Below, piece by piece: positions 56,103 through 64,000 of a stretch of 64,000 bases of DNA; position 1 is the stretch's first letter, and each line of letters opens with the position of its first letter. Source of the stretch: Ischnura elegans (taxonomy: Eukaryota; Arthropoda; Insecta; Odonata; Coenagrionidae); the NCBI RefSeq assembly GCF_921293095.1, contig NC_060251.1, positions 64,993,585-65,057,584 of the forward strand, read 5' to 3'. The notes beneath the pieces are model-generated. The model ran no database searches and was not told the DNA's origin. It worked only from the letters and a program-made list of their open reading frames with translations. The position numbers were made by a program, and so were the translations under genes.

Positions 56103-56300
56103 GTGGTGGAGGGCAGGGAGGGCAGTTTGGGGTCCCTAAGAAGTGTACCCGGCAGCTTTCTCCGGGGGTGCTATGGGCGATGCTAACGGCCCAGAAGCCC
56201 GGGTACTAACGGCCGAGAAGACCAAGGGAAATGTCGCTTGTAAAGTACGGCGCCACCCGAAGGTGAGAACCGCAGTGACTACGCCTGATGGTAGGTACAG
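56103..56300 (-). promoter_or_regulatory. Jockey 5' leader with probable internal promoter
   Basis: GC-rich leader between the ORF1 start and the presumed 5' end, where Jockey-clade elements keep an internal Pol II promoter. Position is inferred; no individual motif was proven. Confidence 0.4.
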
Positions 56301-56340
56301 ACGCAGCCAACCGCAGCCCCTCGGGCGCCCTCTTTGCGAC

Positions 56341-56540
56341 TAGGGAATGGCGTTTTCTTCTTTTTTGTTGAAAAGGTCCTCTTAATGGCCTCGGACGCCT
56401 GCGTCCGTGAGGGCGCTCGACTTCCCTTGGTGTCTGGAAGGTTTTGGCGTAGAATGTGGAAAATTTTTGGCGTCTTCAAAAATGGTCCTTTTAAGGACCT
56501 ACTGCCGGTGGCAGTATGGGAATAGCGCTTTCTTCTTGCC
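56341..56540 (+). repeat. Direct repeat flanking the Jockey 5' end
   Basis: TAGGGAATGGCGTTTTCTTC near 56341 and GGGAATAGCGCTTTCTTCTT near 56517 are similar and about 176 bp apart. They may be tandem 5' leader units of the Jockey element or local duplication. Confidence 0.5.
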
Positions 56541-56699
56541 GCGATCGGCGTTCTCTTGCTGCGGAGCGATGGCAGGAGATGATGGCGTGTCAAGGCTCGA
56601 TGAAAGGCGTGTGACCAGTACTACCAGCGTAAATCAGTTTGGACAGACCCAACCGATGAGATGTGTCGTTCCGCGGCGACCCTTGGCTCGCAGTCCCTA

Positions 56700-57606
56700 A
56701 CATCCCGGGCCATCAAATGCCCTCCTCTTTTTTTTTCCCGCATCATCTTCGTCTTTGTGTGTAGCTGCCGAAAACTCCCCCTTCCCGGAGGGAAATGTGT
56801 TCCAGAGTTCTGTGTATAATTATTTTTTCCCCCCTACTTCCTGGCGACGCAAATTTAAGGTACCATGTTCACGGTGCTTATTTTTAATTGCGTGAAGAGT
56901 TATATTTGCTTTTAGTAGTAAGAATTTATTTACTTAGGTTTTCTACGCCATGATATTACGAAAACAAAATTTTAATGTAGGAATACATCGTCAGCGATAA
57001 CGAAAAATGCTTCTGTTGTTAACTGCTCATGTCAGCGAAGCCTGAGGATTACTTTTAATCGAAAAATTCATGACATACAGTGTGAAGTATGAAGTGTTGA
57101 TTTGTATGTCTGTATTTTGTTTCTCCGCATTAGATTAACGGGGAGGAAGTTCCACAATTTTGAGGATGTAACGATAGAATCGTTTGGTGGTTCTATTTGA
57201 TGGGCAATATAGGCCTGTAGGAGAAATCCTTGTGTTATTGAGAATCACACGCCTGTCTATGACTATCTTAAATGCCTGGAACACTATTCTATGAATAAAC
57301 TATGATTGTAATTAGTTAGAATTATGAATAAATCTTGAACCTAGATGTGTATATTAAGTTAGCTTCAACATTTATGTATTATTAAAATTAACTCATTTTC
57401 CCTTAGGGTTCTAGAGTGAGAACATACATTCAAGAACTGGCAGTTTTTAGGTAAGTTATCGCAGTTTTTTCCAATAATGTGAAAGGATGGTAGGGGCAAT
57501 AATGTAAGTGTTTCGTTCGGAAATGGAGAATAAGTAGGAGTGGAAGACGCCGAAGTTTTTCCGTCTATCCTTTTCAAATAATAAGATATTTTTCAGTTTT
57601 TCTTCA
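56700..57606. other. No recognised gene
   Basis: AT-rich with scattered short ORFs and no signature that I recognise. Confidence 0.4.
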
Positions 57607-59005
57607 CAGCATCTACATCTACATAATACCCCGCAAGCCGCCTAAAAGGCGTGTGGCAGAGGATGTTAGGACACCAGCCATTTGTACATAAAAAGGAAAT
57701 GCTCTAACGAAATCACGACCTGCATTTATTAAAGTCCTTCATGGTTTGATAAAAAACCAATTCCAATATATATCCGTTCGGCAAAATATCTCTCTTAATT
57801 TATCGCTTCTGTCGGACCTGGAAATATAGTGGGGCTCTAATATTATGTTCTCCGTGTCGCTCTTAAAGATATCCTTTCTCAATTGTTCAAGCAATCTAAG
57901 CCTAGCGCGCAGACTTCGAGTCTCCAGCGGCTCCCAGCATAGTTCGCTTAACATCTGCGTAAAGGCCGTTTTACATGGTACACGGAATTGCGCAATCTGA
58001 CGTACGTGCGAAGGCGCAATCAAAATTGCGTCGTGTAAAGCGGTGAATTGCTGGAACACATGCGTGGATGCGAGACGTCAAAATAGCCCCTGTTCTAATT
58101 TCGTTCATGCATTCGCGCAATTCCGCGCCATTTTAGAAATTAATGCAGCTCTAACCTGCGCAATTGCGTGCCCCGTGTAAAACGGCCTAAACGCTGTCTG
58201 TACGCCTGTAGCAGTTTTCGACAAACCGCGCAGCCTTCCTTTGTATTTTATTCAGTTCGCGGATTAAGTCTTTCTGCACCGGATCCCATACGCTCGCTGC
58301 ATATTCAAGGTGCGGTCGGACGAGTGCGAAATAGCACCTTAATTTTACTTTCTCATCCGAAAATCTTCCCACAATACGCTTGACGAATCCTAATTTCTTC
58401 AAGGCTATTCCTTATATGAAATATAAATATTCCTTATATGTGTTCCCCACGAGAGGTTCGAGGTTATATTAAATCCCAGGTACTTCTCCTCGTCTGTTGC
58501 CTTTATGTTAATACCATCCACAGCATAAACACGGTTATAGTTGGACGAACTCTTCAAAAAATGTACCGACATGCATTTGGTCAGATTAAGTTCGAGTCCC
58601 CACTCTTGGCTCCGCAAATGAAGATTGTTTAAATCCGATGATAGAATTTCATAGTCAGAGTGATCACTAAGTTCGCGATAGATGACAGCGTCGTCAGCAA
58701 ATAAGCGTATTTTACTGCTAATTCGGGAGCAGAGGTCATTAATGTATATAAAGAACAAAAGGAAGCCGATCACGCTTCCTTGTGGAACACCTGATGTCAC
58801 TTTAACTACATCAGAGCTAATTCCGCCAAGAACTACTTTTTGCTTGTGATCATTCAGAAAGTCGCGTATCCAGTTTACCACTGCTTCGTTCAATCCGCAT
58901 GACTGTAATTTGTATTAAAGTTTGTTGTGAAGTACCGTGTCGAAAGCTTTCTTAAAATCTAGAAATAATGCGTCAACTTGCAACAGCATGGCTCTTCTCG
59001 ACATT
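57607..59005 (-). pseudogene. CR1/L2-like non-LTR retrotransposon, 5'-truncated
   Basis: Minus strand from about 59005: LFLDFKKAFDTVLHNKL, a stop, CGLNEAVVNWIRDFLNDHKQ, VTSGVPQGSV, FIYINDL and IRLFADDAVIYREL (catalytic box FADD). Then WGLELNLTKC, EKYLGFNITSNLSWGTHI, a frameshift near 58403, KKLGFVKRIVG and LVRPHLEYAASVWDP. After a MITE at 57963-58188 comes TQMLSELCWEPLETRSLRAR and FKSDTENIILEP. The 3' UTR contains CCCCGCAAGCCGCC and ends near 57607 in a TGTAGATGTAGATG microsatellite, the short-repeat end typical of CR1/L2 elements. One stop, one shift and the insertion inactivate it. Confidence 0.85.
57963..58188. mobile_element. Harbinger-type MITE, copy 2
   Basis: Ends AGGCCGTTTTACA and its inverse, with the same internal GAATTGCGC motifs as 44478-44705 but in inverse orientation. 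Flanks are TAA (57960-57962) and AAA (58189-58191), one change from a TAA duplication. The host protein reads through (TDSV to TQML) when it is removed. Confidence 0.82.
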
Positions 59006-61392
59006 GCGTGATGAATTTGGAGGATAAAGAACTAAGGGAAAGGAGGAAATCGCCCCCTATTACATCGCCCCTTCACGCAAGACGGAAAGAATAGATGCTC
59101 GCGCCCGTTTATTTTTCCGCAGCGTGTTTTTTTCCCTCCTCGTCCGCCGTTACGAGAACGAGAGAAAAAGAGAAAAAAATGAGCATCTCTTCCCGCTTCC
59201 GAGGAGTGATGTCCGCAAAATAGCTTCGCTTATGGCTTCATTCTTTCGCCTCGAGGCTCGGGAGTACATTACTCCTCCTGGGGAAGAAGATGATGGCTCA
59301 AGTTTACGATCGCACGCCCTCCCCTTTTCCTGTCTCGCTGTGAGTAAACTAAGATGGCCGCGTGGCGCACGGCCGTAGTCGTAATTGACGGCGAGGCGGT
59401 CCATTTGCGGAGCTGCTAGTATTATCCTCGGTCTAAGTGTTACGTGTTCTTATGAGCCGAAGCAGCGAAAAAAATTGTTTACGGAGAAGGGGTGTGCTCA
59501 CTCCAGCGGCTTCTGTCACTGTAGTCGCTTACCCCGTGATGTAGACATATAAATGATGACACTGCTAAATGTAGTGACTCGTTTTGGCAAACGTAGTAGG
59601 TTTTTTGACATTGCAAATAAATAATTTGGCCTCAGCATTTTCTCGGTTTTCCTATATTTATTTTTAATAAATCATTTACATTGCTTTACTTTACCTTTTA
59701 AATTGTATAAGGGATCATCCATCAATTACGCGAGGCGTTTAGGAGGGGGAAGAGAGTGAAGCCGACTCTTATCCAACCTCACGAGGGGGAGAGAGGTGGA
59801 GGTCCTGGCAAGTATCTCTTAATTTTTTTCGCAAGAAACGGTGAAAAATATGATGTTAGACTACGACCTTAATAATCTTAAATACTAGTCTAAACTAATA
59901 TTAAATAAAAATAATCAAACAAATTATTTATAATGAACTCAACGCAATGAAGCATTGATTACCCTATCTACACTGAAAATACGCATTTCGAACTATCTCA
60001 TTTGAGGTAAGTGGGAGGGGGTCCAAACAAATCTCAGGCATTTAATGGTCGCCTAAAATTCATCGACCGTCACAGGAAAATCAGAACTAGTCCCGAATCG
60101 ACCTGTTGCAGTAGATTTAATGAATATCAAACCAGTGAAAATAGTATATCATCATAAAGAACAACTAATTACCTCTTCAATGGCACATTTATTCGTCATT
60201 TACCCTAACGTATAAATTTAACTTTTGTACGCACGCAGATCGGCCTACTGCCAGAGGTCGGAATATCGGTCAGACAGAAAATTTCATAACATAGAATGTT
60301 CTGGATGGTCCATGTAAGGAGGGAAAAAAACGAAGTTCGTATCTCAGAAAATAATAATGGATGAAAATCCATTGCCTGTTTGCTAGCTCCTTGTGGGACC
60401 ATTTACTGATAGGGTCATATAGGGTGGATTCGGGTATCAAAATTTTAATTTTACTTTTTTGCTAAGCTGGCTAATACGCAGCTACTTCTCTCGACAAATT
60501 AGACAAGCAACAAAATCGGGATCTTGAAAGCCATGTGTACATTTGTTCAAAGAAACCGGAATAATCTAAGGGTCATATGCCATTCTAGGTATATCCAATG
60601 ATATGATGATTGAATAAAATTAATTCCTCGTGGCCGTACCAATCAGTGAACAAGTTATGGTATTGGGTAAAGAGAAAAGGAATGCAAGGGATCAAATTGA
60701 AAAATTAACTATGCACTGATATATACATCAGTTGGATAACTCCGCTCTCTTGCATTTAATTTATTTTGTCTTTGAGCTGAAGTCGAGAACGATGGGACAC
60801 TCAATTTCCTGGTCTTTTTTGACACGTTGTGTTGGTATAAATGCTCTTACCGTTGAATTCCTCATGGGCAGGGCCTCATGTAAAGGTTACAACGGATTGG
60901 GAACATCTACACAGTGTACCGTAAATCGTCTCACTACGCGTGTGGCGAAAGATATTAGAACACCTTTCGCCGTAAACCTGCGACGGAATACAAACAAATG
61001 GTGTGCGTTGTGAGAAATTTGACCGCCTTAGTTCACCCTAGCGTTTTTACACAACCTTATTAGAACGTAGGAAAAAATTCTGATACGCTATAGTGACAGG
61101 TTTCGAAAGTTTTTTCGCCGAATTTTAAATTCCATTTTGATGATAATGAGACAACACGATTGATGGAAGTGTAAAGAAGGATGAGATGAACATCCTGTCT
61201 TCGGGCTTTTTCACCTGAGCCGATTACAAGCCCTACGCAATTATTTTGAGTCCTTCATATTTTCTGTTTCTATAAAATCCTAAAATAACCGGCAAATCAC
61301 AGCCTATAAAGATAAAATTATTAAATAAGCTTGTAAAACCGTCCTAAACAACGTGGCCTCCGTATTTTAGGCGCAGTCGTAAAGAAGAAGTC
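59006..61392. other. No recognised gene
   Basis: A purine/pyrimidine-skewed GC-richer part (59090-59410) gives two uninformative overlapping ORFs. The remainder is AT-rich with short ORFs. The ORF at 60732-61013 has no family signature. Confidence 0.45.
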
Positions 61393-61635
61393 ATGGTCAC
61401 CCGGCTGAGAGTTGGACGCTATACCCTGACCCAATCCCACCTGATCACCGCCGGTAAATTTCCTCGTCGCCGTGGCGAGTTCGACTGCCCTCTTGCCGTG
61501 CGGAATAGCCTGACGGAGTTTGACAACTATCGCCGTGCACGCAACAGAATGGAAATCACCGGAGGGCTGGAATGTATATTAGGAGACGGTCCCGATCACC
61601 ATACCGGTGTTTTATCCTTTTTTACAAAATTCTGA
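61393..61635 (+). pseudogene. Non-LTR element C-terminal zinc/RNase H tail fragment
   Basis: LRVGRYTLTQSHLITAG, FDCPLAVRNSLTEFDNYRRA and LECILGDGPDHHTGVLSFFT match the end of I/Nimb-type RT proteins ('LR.GH..LT..HL.......C..C...L.V.H.L.EC..Y...R.......LGD.....L..FL'). The first Cys pair is lost. 5'-truncated. Confidence 0.7.
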
Positions 61636-62478
61636 CCTTATGAATTAAATATATATTAGAAAAATAGGTACCCTGGAACACTTGCTTTAATAAGACAATG
61701 TAAATCTTCATCCCTACGTAAACAAATAAGGCGTGGAGATAATGTCCTCATAGGCCTGCGCACCCAAAACAATCAATAATACTGCTACTCAAACCCTTCC
61801 ATAATCGGTGGATTACGACACATAAGAATCAACACTAGCACTCCCCAATTGCATCGACTGAGGACGGACCTCTGTTTTACCCTACCGCTAATGTGTGATG
61901 CGTGTATTCTGCATTGTTTTGGCTAGACTCGCTTGTGGCATGGGTCGATGTATTGAAGGGGGTCTTGTTTCAGTTCCCTCCTCATCCGCTGGGTGACTTT
62001 CCGATATTTTGCCACGCGCGCCCTCTCGCAGATGGCGCTGCCATCGGACGTCCGTGAATTAATTACCGCGCGAGGGAAGAGTCGAGGCCGCACGTGGGAA
62101 GAGTGACTCGCGTGAGACGACGCGGCGGGTGCGAATATGAACTCCGCAAAAGGACGACAGCTGGACCCGGGACTCAGGGCTGCTCCCCCCGCCCCTCTGT
62201 GGGAGAGATGCGCGGTGGCAGATAAGACCACGAGGGTCAGCTCGTGAGTGCCGTCCTAGCGGAACGAACCTACCTACAGCCAATTTACGTGGTCATCATT
62301 AAAGAATAGTGAGGTTTCGAACATGGTCTAAATGGGAAAAGAATAACTTGCTGTTTATGTTTTTTTTCGACTTTGTCGTGAAACAGTTCTTTACGAAATT
62401 AATAAATTTTAATATGTGCGCCCTCATCGCTCGACACAAGAGTGACGTGAGTTTCACTCATTCAGGTAATGTGCCCTA
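61636..62478. other. No recognised gene; GC-rich islet at about 61960-62280
   Basis: Overlapping ORFs in the GC-rich part show no domain. Confidence 0.4.
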
Positions 62479-62614
62479 ATCGATAGCACCACTGCACTTA
62501 AATGCTCAACAATCGCTCACCGAATCAAATCCGCTCATACTAATAGGGCTACTAGATGAGCGGGTTTGATTCGGTGGGCGTTTGTTGAGCGTTTATGCAG
62601 TGGAGGCATCGAGT
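62479..62614. repeat. Long hairpin, about 60-bp arms, 17-bp loop
   Basis: The left arm (62479-62538) contains CACCGAATCAAATCCGCTCAT. The right arm (62556-62614) is its inverse (ATGAGCGGGTTTGATTCGGTG) with scattered mismatches, roughly 80-85% pairing. The core is almost perfect. Possibly a fold-back MITE. Confidence 0.85.
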
Positions 62615-62694
62615 ATTTGACACTCGTATTGGCAGCACTCTTGCATAAATTCAGTGGAAGTATCGTAGTCTATCAGGAGAAGTCATAAAGGACA

Positions 62695-62865
62695 CATCAT
62701 CGTCAACCAGCTGAGACTTTGACACCGTACACTGGCCCAATCCCGCCAAATACCGCTGAGAAAGTTCCTATTCTATGTGGTGAGTGCGACTGTCCTCTTA
62801 TCGTGCAGTATCTCCTGAGGGAGTGTGAAAACTATCGCCGCGGCAATAGTTGTCACACGGCTCGC
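62695..62865 (+). pseudogene. Second copy of the non-LTR C-terminal tail
   Basis: VNQLRL.HRTLAQSRQ, then CGECDCPLIVQYLLRECENY, the same segment as 61393-61635 (FDCPLAVRNSLTEFDNY). Here the Cys pair and the LREC cysteine are kept. One frameshift. Confidence 0.65.
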
Positions 62866-63763
62866 CGTGCATGCAATAGAATGAGTGAAATTCACTTTAG
62901 GGTTTCAGATTCTAATCAAAATTTCTGTGCGGTTCTACATTCGCCTAACTAAAACCACATGATCGTTTTGCGAAAAACATGTTTAATGCAATTAATGCGC
63001 ATTTTAATGTTATCATATACTTGGAAGAAAAAAGTGCCTTCAGTAATATAATTAGGCACAGTTATCCCTCCACCACAGATTCTCTTAGTCAGATTTTAGG
63101 GCTATTTTTAAAGGTAAGACTATTTTGTATTACTAAATATTAAACATTTGATATTATGGCAAAAATGGTGAATGTTAAATGCTTAAAAAATTTGTTAGTT
63201 AACTTTTCTAAAATAATCCATCTCAGAGTCGGCCAAAATATTATTCTATAAGCTTGACAGTTAGGCCTTTCTATTCCAAAATTAAAATTTAGTGGTAACT
63301 CAAATTGTTTTTCGTAATATTCAAACCTTCTCATCTCTCTGATATTATATTCCTCGTATTTCATATCTCGTTGCTTCAGTCATGTCTTTCCTCTGTAGAA
63401 ACTCTGGGACCCATAACTTGTCAAATGAACGATTCACACGATAATTAATTCATAATAATATAACTTTATTCCATTTACATTCAAAAATATTACATTAGAA
63501 AACACTTGAATAATTATGGAATATATAGGTACCCCTTATTGAATAGTAATGGGGCTACTATCTTAAAATTTTTACATAGGTCTGGTGCTAGAACACATGA
63601 GAAGTAAATTTATTTCTTTGCATTCAGTTACTTGTTATCTTGCCGATTGCATTCATTATTACAATATGATATTTCAAATATTTACACAAGGATAACTATC
63701 TTTCTTATATAAACGCATAATTACATACATAGAATATACTATATACCTTTTACTGTAAACTTT
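62866..63763. other. No recognised feature
   Basis: AT-rich, likely includes 3' non-coding sequence of the retroelement tail at the window end. Confidence 0.4.
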
Positions 63764-64000
63764 TTAAGCCACCTTTCTTAGTAGAAACTCTACTTCCTCA
63801 TACCTCATAAGCCATCTTTTTACAGCGAATGCAAATCCCCATGTTTTTTCCGAGTTTGCCACATTACTTGGCAACATACTAAATAATTTAGGCCCTAAGT
63901 ATTTGTATGACTGTCGATAAATTTCAGTCGTCGGCCTAGGTATATGGAAGTTTCTCCAAGATCTTATTTCATAAGTTTGTGGCCTGGCCTTTTCACCACT
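63764..64000 (-). pseudogene. Non-LTR element C-terminal fragment running off the window
   Basis: 79 open codons enter from the right edge: RSWRNFHIPRPTTEIYRQSY, KYLGPKLFSMLPSNV and FAFAVKRWLMRYEEVE, with a stop at 63764. This is the C-terminal 'H.PR..TE..R.S..Y.GP.LFN.LP..I......F....K..L' end of RT proteins. Completeness upstream is unknown. Confidence 0.6.

Larger units (their letters stand above)
49176..56300 (-). mobile_element. Jockey-clade non-LTR retrotransposon, nearly full length
   Basis: On the minus strand: a GC-rich 5' leader (about 56300-56103), ORF1 with three CCHC-type knuckles (split by a DNA transposon), ORF2 with endonuclease and RT, a short 3' UTR and an AATAAA near 49180. 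ORF1 and ORF2 overlap by 47 bp in different frames. Without the insert it would be about 4.6 kb, normal for Jockey. The exact 5' end and the target duplication could not be fixed. Intact ORF2 suggests recent activity; the 53232 insertion ended it for this copy. Confidence 0.88.

Overview
This window looks like intergenic, transposon-packed nuclear DNA of an arthropod, most likely an insect. The clade assignment rests on the transposon set: a Jockey-type non-LTR element with a CCHC ORF1, a Copia element whose primer-binding site resembles the Drosophila copia half-tRNA site, PIF/Harbinger elements with MADF or Myb-like partners, Penelope-like fragments and THAP-bearing DNA elements. No host protein gene could be recognised. 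Base composition is AT-rich, with several GC-rich islets (about 26.2-27.1, 30.7-31.1, 41.3-41.7, 48.9-49.2 and 62.0-62.3 kb) whose role is unknown.

Layout. 0-3.3 kb: a PIF/Harbinger locus with an open two-exon transposase on the minus strand and a convergent MADF-type partner carrying one stop codon. 3.56-5.71 kb: a long fold-back element built from 140-bp tandem units. 6.5-10.2 kb: a second, decayed Harbinger locus (HARBI1-like transposase and Myb/SANT-like partner, both minus), invaded by a MITE. 10.9-14.7 kb: Gypsy gag, hAT (BED finger) and Penelope remnants. 14.85-21.66 kb: a Copia element with 147/148-bp LTRs and AAAAT target duplications, broken by one stop, two frameshifts and a 2.5-kb DNA transposon. 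22.4-24.3 kb: a third Harbinger locus, pseudogenised and hit by a hAT MITE. 25-32 kb: retroelement tails, a tRNA-like sequence and GC-rich DNA. 32.19-34.25 kb: a 2.06-kb element with 160-bp inverted termini. 34.4-36.9 kb: more Harbinger and Copia debris. 40-45 kb: retroelement tails, interlocked palindromes around a tRNA-derived SINE, a hAT remnant and a Harbinger-type MITE. 47.65-48.07 kb: another inverted-repeat MITE. 49.2-56.3 kb: a near full-length Jockey element with an intact 907-aa ORF2, its ORF1 split by a second copy of the same 2.5-kb DNA transposon found inside Copia. 57.6-59.0 kb: a 5'-truncated CR1/L2-like element split by a second copy of the 44.5-kb MITE. 61-64 kb: more non-LTR 3' ends and a 60-bp-arm hairpin.

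The most informative signal is the nesting. The 2.5-kb THAP-bearing element sits in two unrelated retrotransposon genes. In each case, removing it plus one copy of a 2-bp duplication (AA in Copia, AT in Jockey) restores the reading frame, which fixes its termini exactly and suggests an ISL2EU-type element. A second signal is a set of short hammerhead-ribozyme-like motifs (22.06, 33.02, 40.42 and 42.75 kb), one of which can form all three helices around the core. All calls come from reading the sequence and recalled family patterns; no database search was run.
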